A stretch of DNA of 64,000 nt, taken from positions 4,896,226 to 4,960,225 of the forward strand of contig CM030937.1 in assembly GCA_018136815.1 (NCBI GenBank). Reading direction: 5' to 3'. The notes under the pieces are model-generated. The model was given only the letters and a program-made list of their open reading frames with translations, had not been told where the DNA came from and searched no databases. This document shows positions 19,503 to 29,195 of this stretch, piece by piece (positions within the stretch are counted from its first letter, which is position 1; each line of letters opens with the position of its first letter). The position numbers and the translations under genes are program-made. Source of the DNA: Isochrysis galbana (taxonomy: Eukaryota; Haptophyta; Isochrysidales; Isochrysidaceae).

Positions 19503-20279
19503 ATGTGCACCCGGCTGCTCCTCCTCGCGCTCGCGCTCTCATGCGCCAACGCGCTGGTCATCGGCCGACTGGGCAGCCCTAGGATGCAGCTGGCGCCCGC
19601 GCCCACCAAGACCAAGACCTTCCAGACCACCGACGGCGGAGGCGGCGGCAAGGGCGGCAGCGGGCCCGCGGCAGTCGTCGCCAAGCCGCAGCGCAAGGCG
19701 CACGTGGAGGAGACACCCAAGTGGAAGGTAATCCTGCTCGGTGACGAAGGATATGAGGAGGAGCCGGTGAGCATACGCTGTGTCCGCGCACACTTAGCAT
19801 ACGCTGTGCCCTCCGCACTAGCCCGCGCCCGGGCCCAACCACACGTGGCAGGAATGAGCGTAGATGAATGTGGCTGCTGCAGGTCTGTGAGGCTCTGGTG
19901 CGTGTCATCCCGGAGGTCAAGGGCGAGGCGAAGCAAAAGTACATGGAGGCGCAAAAGACAGGTGTGATGTAGTTCAGGGCCGTGCTGATTCACGCTGTTC
20001 TTTGCCCTGAGGTTGACGCACTCCGCTAGCAGGGGCTCTCTTTGCCATTTCCAGGGGCTAGAAAAGATGAGGGGGGGGGGAGCCTCACGTGCGATCTTGT
20101 GTGTCGCATGTTTCGAGTAAGGCTAGTGTACCACAGAGATGGCACACGCCTCGATGTGTCCCATCCTGGATGTAGGCAAGTCGTTATTGGTCGTCGTGCC
20201 ATTTGAGCATGCGGAGCTGTACCAGGAGCAACTTGCACGGGAAGACCCCATGATCTTTGCGGATCTCGAGGAGGAATAG
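19503..20279 (+). CDS. clpS: ClpS-like protease adaptor, probably plastid-targeted
   Basis: Exons 19503-19766, 19883-19961 and 20137-20279 join with matching phases (introns 116 and 175 nt), giving 161 residues. The N-terminus MCTRLLLLALALSCANALVI is a clear ER signal, followed by a Pro/Thr/Lys/Gly-rich transit-like stretch, the layout used for secondary plastids. The ClpS core follows: KWKVILLGDEGYEEEPV, VCEALVRVIPEVKGEAKQ, YMEAQKTG, then VVVPFEHAELYQEQLARED. ClpS delivers N-degron substrates to Clp protease. LLGDEGYEEE replaces the usual LLNDDxxPMEFV element, so substrate recognition may differ. The family call is confident; the plastid location is inferred. Confidence 0.85.
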
Positions 20280-20833
20280 ATTGATCTCACGAAAATGCCA
20301 GCTTAATAGGACGGCCGTATGGTGTGCTCGCTCGTACTTGTTAGGCCTCAAATAGGGATGAGGGAAGGAGGCTATGATTTATTGCATGCTAGCGCAACGA
20401 TGGCTGATCAAGAGTTCGACTGCCCGCCTTATGCGCAAGTAGCCCATCCGACCCATGGAGAAGGCTCAACCATGGTGATCTACCCTTCTGTCAGTGAAGC
20501 ATGCCCTTAGTCATCGGTGAATGTAGCGTGCGTGCTGCCGCTAACAGATGCAGTGAGGCGCGGCGTGATGTGGTGTCTCCGATGGTATGGAGATTTGAGA
20601 TGTGCTACGTTGCGCAATACTCCTGGTAACGCTAGACGCGAGAAGGTGCGTGTTGGTAGAGTTGGTGGTGTGGATGGAGCTGTGGATCTTTACCAGCTGG
20701 AAGATGAATATAGGGGGTGGGAAGGGACGAGGAGGGCAGGGGAGACATCGGGCACGGGCTGTGGACATGGGGAAGGCCCAGGCGGGACGCTAGACGCGCT
20801 AGATGGCTCGGCACACTGGGAGGCGTAGCACGT
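20280..20833. other. Gene-free stretch after clpS
   Basis: No gene is supported. It ends at the A-run of the next retroposon tail. Confidence 0.4.
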
Positions 20834-20975
20834 AAAAAAACCTTTTGATGTTCACGCCTCGCATCTACCGTGTTGCCGCGCCCCATCTCCCTAAACTCCT
20901 AAACTTCCCCCACCATAATCTGCCTTGCGGTTCCTCCCCTTGTGCGTTACGTAGGGGCCCGGGCCCGGGTTGTGG
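20834..20975 (-). mobile_element. Retroposon 3' end, family C
   Basis: A7-CCTTTTGATGTTCACGCCTCG, then TTGTGCGTTACGTAGGGGCCC about 100 bp later, in the same order as 7300-7470. No second boundary or target duplication was found. Confidence 0.5.
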
Positions 20976-20998
20976 GCAAGGCTAGGGCTCGATTAAAC

Positions 20999-21105
20999 CT
21001 ATTAGTCTATTAATGGATTAATACCCCATTAATAGGGGGTACTAGCGCCCAACCTATTAATCGATATGGGGTTATCGAGAAACTCCCTCTATCAATCCAT
21101 TAACA
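20999..21105. repeat. AT-rich inverted repeats
   Basis: CTATTAATGG and its exact inverse CCATTAATAG flank a 9-11 bp spacer (21014-21045). Further ATTAAT copies and TATTAATCGATATGGGG follow to about 21105. This island is AT-rich within GC-rich DNA. Confidence 0.55.
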
Positions 21106-21370
21106 GGCGGGGGTTTTGGCCCCAAGGTTCCCTATACAGCGCGCCGCGCGCCGCCCCCGCGGCGGCCCTGCGGCAACCTCATTCCCAGCGCGGAGCTGCG
21201 GGCGCTAGCCTCACGGCTAGGGGTAGAATATATGATAAAGACCGCCACGGAGGCGGGCTAGGAGCCGAATCAAGCAAACAATTGAACAAACAACATAGGA
21301 AGCGAGCTCAGATCGAGCTAAACACAAATCCAAAACACACCCCAAGTCACGAGAGCACCATAAGGATGAT

Positions 21371-21397
21371 AGAGAGAGAGAGAGAGAGAGAGAGAAA
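21371..21397. repeat. (GA)n microsatellite
   Basis: About 13 uninterrupted GA units. Confidence 0.9.
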
Positions 21398-21409
21398 GTG
21401 CCACGAGTG

Positions 21410-21619
21410 AAAAGTCCGATAGGCCTGCCCTGAACACGCGTCCGTAACCGGGCCCATGGTAGTGTACCAAGGCCGCACCCCCGACACCGAAGACAAAGGA
21501 ACGAGGGGGGGAAGGGGAGGAAACGGAGGGAGGGGATGAAAGGGCGATGTCCGCTATGTGGAGGTAGAGGCCGAGTAGCGATAGGGTTGTAGCCCTGAAT
21601 CTTCAGATCTTTTTTTTTT
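21410..21619 (+). mobile_element. Retroposon family E, short or degenerate copy
   Basis: Shares with 50876-51767, in order, a GGCCC...AGTAGTGTAC block, a CCCCCGA-A-C block, an AAAGGAACGAGGGGGGGA stretch, GGCGATGTC, and the 3' end TCTTCAGATC followed by a long T-run ending at 21619. It is much shorter than the 892-bp copy. The left end is uncertain. Confidence 0.5.
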
Positions 21620-22043
21620 GACGTCGTTGTCGTTGTCGTTCTCCTCGTTGTCATCCTCAACACCGCTGTCCACTGACACCTCAGAGCCGGTGCTCTCGGC
21701 AAGCATGTAGTCCTCGTCGATCTTGTCGTCGTTCTCAGTCACGCTCGTGGACGTTGTCCCACAGGCCGGTGGCTTCGACAGCGACGTATGCGCTGACGAG
21801 CGAGCGGAGAGACGGAGAGAGGGAAAGTGAATGAGGATGCGGACAGGCCCGGCTGGGGCTGTGGGCTGTGGGCTGTGGACTGTGGCGGCGCTGGCGGGCT
21901 GGCAATGAATGTGTTGGCCTTGCGACGGGCCGCCGCGCGCGCAGGCTCACCTCGACGGCTCCTCACCATCTTCTCGCTGAGGGAGTGAGAGTGTGAGAGT
22001 GTGAGTGAGAGTGAGCAGGGCCGCCACGGGCCACAGGGGAGTC
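21620..22043 (-). other. Possible acidic host exon next to a retroposon
   Basis: The minus strand from about 21742 to 21625 encodes TENDDKIDEDYMLAESTGSE, SVDSGVEDDNEEN and an Asn/Asp run before entering the retroposon at 21619. The acidic Ser-rich composition suggests a nuclear-protein tail, but there is no ATG or confirmed splice site. The (GTCGTT)n-like DNA could also create this by chance. Confidence 0.25.
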
Positions 22044-22145
22044 GCTGTTCTCCCATAACGTTAAGCTTGACTACGTGATCGTCGCCACTCCGGCGCAAAT
22101 AGTACCTATGCTCTTTGTCCACTAGAATGTCTCCTAGATCATGCG
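22044..22145 (-). mobile_element. Internal fragment of the resident LINE
   Basis: About 100 bp matching 14465-14565 of LINE-2 and 33629-33725 of LINE-1, overlapping the fragment at 5034-5152. On the minus strand it encodes VDKEHRYYLRRSG and VVKLNVMGE. No LINE end is present. Confidence 0.78.
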
Positions 22146-23355
22146 GGCACGCACTTGATACTGAGAGCAGATGTACACCGGCGGCGAGCGCCCCGCGCTA
22201 CACACATGTCGCGCCATCTCGTGAAGTGTATGAGCGCTCCCTACAGTGACAGTGAGTGAGTGGGAGACGAAGGAACAGAGGCGGCTCAGCAAAGGGATGG
22301 TGGGCGGTGGGCGAGGGCGTCGAGAACTGCTCACCGGCCACGGCAGTGGTCCGGCAGTGGTCCAAGATAATGTGCCACCATGGCCTCGCGACTCCCTCTC
22401 CCTCCCGGTCCACCAGACCCGCGAGACCACGAGAGCCCCTACTCCTCTCGCCTCGCGCCTCGCGCTATTGTCAGACTTTTGTACAGCCATTTTAGGCCCG
22501 CTCCACCTGCTGCGACGGTCGTGTGAGAACGACGCGTGCGCGACGGAGCAACGCTGGCAGGGCAGTGTGCCTGCGGTTCTGACTCACTTGTGGGAGCCCT
22601 GCGGCAGCCCGCATAGTGGCTAGGCCAGATGTGTCGGATCAGCCCGATGAAAGCGGGAGTCCTGCCGGCATTTCCCAAAAATAGAACGTCAAACTTTTGG
22701 CAACGAGGGGTAGTTCCAACACTGCGAAGTCGTTGTCTTCAAATTTTAAAGCTACCGGTAGTCTTCGTTGCGCCCCTTCTACCGCTAATCTACAAGGCTG
22801 CGAGAAGAGTGACAGAAATCTTAAGGGAGATTTACTTTGTTTGACGAAAGGCTGAAGTGTTGCAGTTGAACCGAAATCTGATGATGTGAGTGCTCCTTGT
22901 GAGAGACTGAGATTGATGTGTGAGAATTCCTCTATCCCAGATTGGGTGCACTGGTGGTAAATAGAGGATTCCACCAGCTCCAGCTAGGAGTAAAGTACCA
23001 GCTATGCTGCCTCTCAGAGAGGGAGAGAGCGAGGGGGCAGAGCTGGAAAAAGGCGGGAAAGAGGGCCGTGAGCGAGGAATAGAGGGGCGGGCGGGCGGGC
23101 GGGCGGGGGGGGGGGGGGGGAGGGAGTCGAGCGGCCGAGGGCAGAGCGAGCAGCGGGCGGGAGGCGGAGAGAGAGGAGGCGACGAGGAGGGGAGCCGCGG
23201 CGGCGGGCGAGGGGTGTGTTGGTGTGTGTGGGCGGAGTGTCGAGTGGGACGAGAGAGGGAGCGGGCGGTTGGGTTTTGGGCTCGTATGCGAGGGAGGTGA
23301 GGAGAGAGCGAGGGAGACAACGGCAAGATAGAGAGTGAGGAGAGCGTGAGCGGCA
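22146..23355. other. Gene-free region upstream of TDP1
   Basis: Short ORFs near 22630-22980 are not convincing. From 22998 to 23340 the + strand is purine-rich (GA and GGGC runs) up to the TDP1 start, the opposite polarity to the pyrimidine-rich leaders of other genes here. Confidence 0.4.
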
Positions 23356-26300
23356 ATGGTATCGACTGGCCCATCGTCCCGCTGTCCTGCTCGTCGCTTC
23401 GTGGGGGACACTCTACGTCTCAATCGGCTGGACTGCGCACCACCTGCCTCCGCTGGCGCGCCCGATGAGGTGAGCCCGTACGAGCTGTTTGAGTGCGATG
23501 GAGTTGGTCGCGGCAGTCCAAACCTCCATGCAGTGCTCGCCACAAGCTACGGCTGCGACTACGGCTTTGTGGACTCGCTGGTGGACGGATCCCCGGCCGA
23601 TTTAGCCGGTAACGTCATTATCTTCGACAACCAGAGGGATCATCACCGCAAGATGGGCGGGCTCGACCAGGACACCTATGCACGCCGTACCGTTGTGATG
23701 CCACATTTTCACTCGTACGCGTCGACGCAGGCGGAACGGATGAGGATGCAGCGAGGAACGATGCACCCCAAATTAATGATTCTTGAATTTCGCTCGGTGG
23801 AAGGTGCTCCGTGTGAGCGATTCCTGCGCGTCGTCATCGGCTCGGCCAATCTGGGCCAGTACGACTCTAGGGTGAACAACCAGTACTGGGTGCACGACTT
23901 CCCATCGCGCATGTTCAAGGCGGAGCCGCCATTATCCGCACCAACCGATGCTGGCAGCAGATGTGCTGCATGCGACGAACCCATCAATGAAACTGAATGT
24001 TACGAGTGTGCGGCGCTTATACGATGCTCTTGTGAAAGGCATTTGGAGTGGGGAGAGGCATTTTGCGCTAGCTGCGCGCTCCGCAGCACCTTCCATAATG
24101 NNNNNNNNNNNNNNNNNNNNNNNNNNNNNNNNNNNNNNNNNNNNNNNNNNNNNNNNNNNNNNNNNNNNNNNNNNNNNNNNNNNNNNNNNNNNNNNNNNNN
24201 ACCTTTGCCGTTTCCTTATCCATCTCTTTGGACCGACGCGTGAAGAGGTACGTGCACCTTCCCGAACATAAGACTTGGACGGCTGCTCCTGTACAGAAAT
24301 CCGTTTCCTTGCGGAGCCTCTCGCGTGCGAAATGCGCGTCGAGTGAATTCGCGAACTTACCCACTTCCCGGATGCCTCCCTTAGCGTCCCGATTTATTTC
24401 TGCGTTGGCGCGCCTCTCTCTCGTCCTTCGACCTGACCCCGCCTGCAGGGGTCCACCTGATCCTCTCTGTCCCTGGACGATTTTCTGAAGGTGAGCACAG
24501 TGGCTGGGGCCAGTGGGCTTTGGCACACAAGCTACGGCAAGGCGTCGCCGAGAGCATGGAACACCCGCCTGTAGCTGCGATAGAGTATGCATTGAGTTCA
24601 TGTGGCCGGGTTGAGGACTTTCGGCAGGAGATGTGGCGGACTCTACGAACAGGTGCAGCAGCAGCTGCTCCTGTGCGAGTTATTTGGCCAACAATTGCCA
24701 TGGCGACCACAGCGCTGGACTTGCAACGGAGGTCAGCTAAAGCAGGCGGGAAGCCGTCGCCATTCGTGGATGGGACGACAAACGGGAAGGATTGGGATGA
24801 TGTGGAGTCGGCAACACTGGGCCCGGCGCTGACAATAGATGGGCGTACCAGTATTATGTACGGCCCTAGCGACCAGGTGTGCCGTGAATTACGTGGAGAT
24901 CTTGCTGAGCACACTCCAGCCTTCGAACATCGGCGAGGGGCGCTGCATCACATCAAAATTGCAGCTGGACTTGCACCTAAAACGTCATCGAGGCATGTGG
25001 ATGGCTTGCCGCTGTGTTCTTGGCTTTATCTCGGGTCACACAATCTAAGCGGGGCAGCCTGGGGCAAAAGTGAGGAGGTCCTCGTGGAAACCGACTCCGC
25101 GGATTCGGCATCGCCGGCGACGCGTCGAGAATACGTCGTTCTTTCGTATGAGCTCGGTGTGCTCATCATCCCGCATGCACCACGGCGGTTCCCGCTACCA
25201 TGGGTATCGCCAGCAAAGACTTACGGCGAGTTGGGAAATGAAGGAGTCCTCCCCTTTTCAACTGCGCGATACCTTAGCCTTCTCCACGGCAGGGGCGAGC
25301 AATCATCGCATTTGCCGACGTTAGCCAATGCTGGCAAAGCGCGTCTCACAATCGCTCAGGCAGCACAAGATGAGGTGGCAGATGCGGAGGGAGGCATACG
25401 CCGCCTGTGGGAACGCAATGTGCGATGGAACGCCACCGACGGAGCGGAGCTTCCGAGATTATTTACGATTCCTCACGGCGAAGTCCGCCGGCTTTTATAT
25501 GTGCGTGTCAACGGCGCCGGTGCACAATCATATTTGAGCATGCCTCGGCCGCCAGTGGCGCGTGCGCGTATGCGGCATATCCGTGAAATGGAGCTCGTTG
25601 CACATCGGCAAGGAGGTTCAAACCTGGGGCAAGTGATGAGAAATGGATCCGAGCACATCGTGCTGCAGCTCGACGATTTCACTGTGGGTAACGGAGAAAT
25701 GCGGCAACGGGGCGATGCCATGTTGAAGGCCTTCAAGCTAGCGAGTGGAGTCAAGACATATTTCATGAGTCGAGATGGGGTGGGTGTGGATGTGCTACAT
25801 TCCTTCGATTCTGAGGTTGGCTCTCCGTGTGTACTGCTAGTTTTCTTGCGCTTGGATCGGCACGGCCTCCCAGCAAGCAGTGAGATGCTCTCTGCGCTAG
25901 CCTCTGCTCAAGAGCACATCGATCGTTTATTTTGGGGAGTCGTGCCGTATGACGCCTCCGAGCTACCCTCAGAGGCTACACAGCCATGCGAGCATTTCAT
26001 GGTGAGGCATTCTGTCATCGTCGCGCACCAATGCGGGTTGCGTTGCGAAGATGACCTTCCAGCACTAGTTGCCATTGGTACTCGTTCAGGGCGCCAAATG
26101 CTGCGAATCTCGGGCGAGGCCGCACTTGCAGCGGTGGTTTCGGCTGAGGGTGGCTTGACTGCGAGGCTTCAGAGGCTCTACAAGGGAGCAATGCTCTCGG
26201 AGTGGACGCGCCCGAGCATTCAGCTTTTCCCGAACCGAATGGCCGATGTCGCTGAACGCCAGCATTGTCAAGCTCTTCGGGCTAGCCTGTGGGTGCGATC

Positions 26301-27210
26301 ACGCGGATTTACACTACTGTTAATCGAGCCTGAGGGGGTGCTAAAGACGCCACTTTCGACGAAAATCGTGCCTAGTGCTACCGCAGCCTCCAACCAACGA
26401 CGCAAGGGGCGCCTTTGCCTAGAGAAGAACGATTCCTTTGTCTCTGAATGCGTTGCTTTCTTCCGCGCTTTGATGCTGGACCTGCCACCTGCCCTTGGTT
26501 TGAATGGCACTATTACAGATGGAAGTGGCAGCGCTCTGCGAATCGACGTTGGCGCGGATATCCAAGCCCACTCTCTTTCAGATATAGCTGTGGTCCCAGC
26601 TGTCGACACATACAATGCCTTCAGTTGCGATGGCTCCGGGCCTACGCGAGGGCGCCTTCGTGCTGACGCCCCCAAGCTTGCCCTAGTGAGTAATGTTGGG
26701 GAGCTTGAGGTCCATCCAAGGCCAGGACAAAGCGTACCCAGTCTGGCCCACGGTGAGGCCGCTGTTCTACTCCATCGAACGGTTCAGCGTCTCGCGTCTG
26801 AACTTGGCGTGGACGCCGATGAGCTCGGCGTGAAGACGTACATCGCACCACAAGGGCGAGACATGCAAGCTCACACCGATCTGCATGGCGCTTGGGAAAA
26901 GCCAGGTCCAGGCATGCTCATTCAGGGGTTGCGAGACGCGCGGGTAGATCCGACGCAAGCGCTTATGATTGGCTTCGATTACACCGATGAGCAGGCTGCG
27001 TTTGCCGCAGGTGTGGGGTACATCGATTGTATGGCGCTCTTTAGTGGAGAGGACCTTGATGACATCTATCTATCGCCCGACCGCTTGCGCGCGAATGCGA
27101 CCGCACCTCGTGTCTTTGCAGCACCAACGAGTTCCAAACCCCGACCCACAACCCGAGATTTTACGGCGGAGCGGACCACGTGCGTTGGCAAGCGGCAACG
27201 TGGATGCTAG
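23356..27210 (+). CDS. TDP1: Tyrosyl-DNA phosphodiesterase 1 with inserted Cys cluster and C-terminal HAD-like domain
   Basis: TDP1 removes topoisomerase I peptides and other adducts from DNA 3' ends, leaving 3'-phosphates. The first exon (ATG 23356) encodes the first HKD half: H137-P-K139 in MHPKLMILEF and N165 in VVIGSANLGQYDS. Residues 203-240 then hold four Cys pairs (CAAC, CYEC, CSC, CASC), an insertion I do not know from TDP1. After the N gap the frame (open 24385-27210) resumes with VPGRFSEGEHSGWGQWALAH, VIWPTIAMATTA, the second HxK (HHIKI) and LYLGSHNLSGAAWGK, as in human TDP1. About 350 unrecognised residues follow, then a HAD-like domain (from ~26310): LLLIEPEGVLKT, LALVSNVGEL, WEKPGPGML and ALMIGFDYTDEQAAFAAGVG, the order seen in PNKP and GmhB/HisB phosphatases. 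Motif I has Glu for both Asp. The exon structure near the gap is unresolved. Confidence 0.85.
24101..24200. other. Assembly gap of 100 N inside TDP1
   Basis: Exactly 100 N, probably a placeholder of unknown true length. It falls between the two HKD halves of TDP1, so an exon end and intron may be missing. Confidence 0.98.
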
Positions 27211-27682
27211 AGTAGCTAGCTGCTCGTTGAGGGCTAGAGGCTTGAGCTTCTCAAAACGGCCCCATTTCTATTGGATAGCTTAAAATTTGAGCCTTAGACC
27301 TCTAGAGGTTGCTCCAACTAGATGAATAAAGTTGCCCCCTGTCATTGCCTAGGCCGACATGTGCTTCTATTTGCAAAAGATGGTGGTGGTGGCGACTCAC
27401 AGTGACGTTCTGCGCAAGCGCGCGCGCGAGATAGCAGGAGCCTCACAAACTAGCCCCGACATTAAGGGCGGGGGGGCAGGCACTCACGGCAGTCTCTTGC
27501 GCCACGAGGGCGCCTTCAAGCCCGGAAACTGCACCCCGTCGACGTTGCACACACTCCCTCTTCTTCTTGCAACACTCCCTCTTCTTGCACACCCCTTTCT
27601 TCATGTTTCCACATGAACACAATATGAGAAACCCACCCACAGGCTCGGATCAGTCCCACGCGCACACGTACTACACATCATC
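27211..27682. other. Short intergenic region after TDP1
   Basis: No gene recognised. It contains a duplicated CACTCCCTCTTCTTGCA segment (near 27550 and 27573). Confidence 0.4.
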
Positions 27683-28231
27683 TCACATGCCCGGAAGGAG
27701 GCTACCCGCGCTTGCGCGCTTGCCCGACTTCATCTGCGCCGCGGTGGTCCACTCAAGCCGTGCTGCCTTCCTCCTTTGCGCCTTCTCAGCGCCCTGAGTT
27801 GCCAATGTGCGCCTCTTAGCCTTCTCTGCCTGCATATCTCTAAGCTCAGAGTCCAAGAGCCCGACAGCTCGAACAGCCGGATCCTGCGCTGGCCCGCTGA
27901 CCCGTTGTCACCATCGCTATCCGCGTCCGAGTTGCAATCGGTCGCTTCTCCTGCGCTCGCCCAAGCGCCCGAGCAACTACTGGCTGAACTCATGGAAAGC
28001 ACGCCACGCGACGGGTCGTAAGGAGCCTCCGCCTTGTCTTGCATCTTCCGAGCGAAAGAAAGCCTCAAGCTGTGCAATCTTTGCTTCAGCGGCCGCCAAG
28101 CTTCCACGCCGCACGCCAGGAGGCGTCTTCTTAGCCTCGGCAAGGGTCGACGGGCCTGAAGAGGACACGTCCGCGTTGCTCGAGACGCCCCTGTTCGTTG
28201 ATTGGTCAACAAAGTAAGTGTAAGCGGTCAA
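27683..28231 (-). CDS. Unrecognised Ala/Lys-rich helical protein, C-terminal exons
   Basis: Two minus-strand segments look coding. One (about 28195-27977) follows a good acceptor (ATCAACGAACAG) and encodes GVSSNADVSSSGPSTLAEAK and AAEAKIAQLEAFFRSEDARQ. The other (about 27895-27683) encodes VGLLDSELRDMQAEKAKRRT, LATQGAEKAQRRKAARLEWT and ends SAGSLLPGM with a stop at 27683. They lie in different frames and I could not find a splice junction joining them cleanly. The composition suggests coiled-coil or basic helices. No family is recognised and the start is missing. Confidence 0.45.
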
Positions 28232-28239
28232 CGGTCAAT

Positions 28240-29195
28240 CAATGAGCTCTGAGGCCACAGTCTATTCCCCGCCACACCTACACCTACACGCTTCCACGCC
28301 TTTATGATGTCGTACTGGTCGCACCATGTGGATCACATCCCGGGGACGCCGAGGCGCTCGGAACGCCACTCAATATGGATATGAAGTCGGCGAGGGAAAG
28401 GGTCTGCAGCTCCCTTCCTTGTGCTGCAAGGAAGGCGGTAGGCGTCCTTGTACGCATCCCTGGCTAGCCTTGTTGTCGCACCTGTGAAACGAGGAGTTGA
28501 ACTGGTCTAGGGTTGGGAGGAATCCGGACGTGAAGATGCGCTGGAAGAACGTATAGCTAGCAGCAGCAGCGACAGCGCACGAGGGGAGTGGCCACAAGGC
28601 AAGATGCAGGGGGAAGGTGAGGTAGGGAGCAGGTGTGGCTTCAACATTATCACTTCAGTACCGTGCGCGAGGTGAGAACATTTAGAAGTTATTTGAAAGG
28701 GTCACCGGGTCACCGGCCGGAAAAAAGCGGACATAACTTTCGGCCTCTTTCTTTGTGCTTTGTATTCTTTGTTTGGTAATAGTATTTCACATTGCATATT
28801 GCTTGCAATAGACTACAATTGACAAACGAGAAGAAAGGATCGGCTTGGGACCACATCGCAAGCTAGGAAAAGGGACACGCGGACTTCGTCAAATTTGGCC
28901 GGTGGAGACACCCTGCACAGCCAGTACCGAGAGTAGAGAGTGCACGCTGCTAGACGTGCTGACAGTGCAGCGTGCAATGTTGATTGGATTTGAGTGCATC
29001 ACGAGTCGTCGGGACATAGCAATATACATTCGATGCAGTGTAGTAGCAAAAACCGCTGCACATGGAGATTGCTCAAGGAGAGCGGAGAAACGAAAGGTGG
29101 TGAGAGCGAGGAGCGCCGGCAACACAACATGCCTGAGTCGGTCGGTAAACCAGCTCAACAATTGACAATCGACGGGTTGGTTTGTTGATCAAATT
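28240..29195. other. Gene-free stretch with a retroposon tail
   Basis: GCGCGAGGTGAGAACATTTA followed by GAAGTTATTT (28665-28692) matches the sense-strand retroposon tail seen at 50821-50853. Nothing else is recognised. Confidence 0.4.

Noticed and set aside
22832-23543. Pro/Ser-rich minus-strand ORFs opposite the TDP1 start
   Set aside because: Antisense shadows of GA-rich DNA and of the TDP1 exon.
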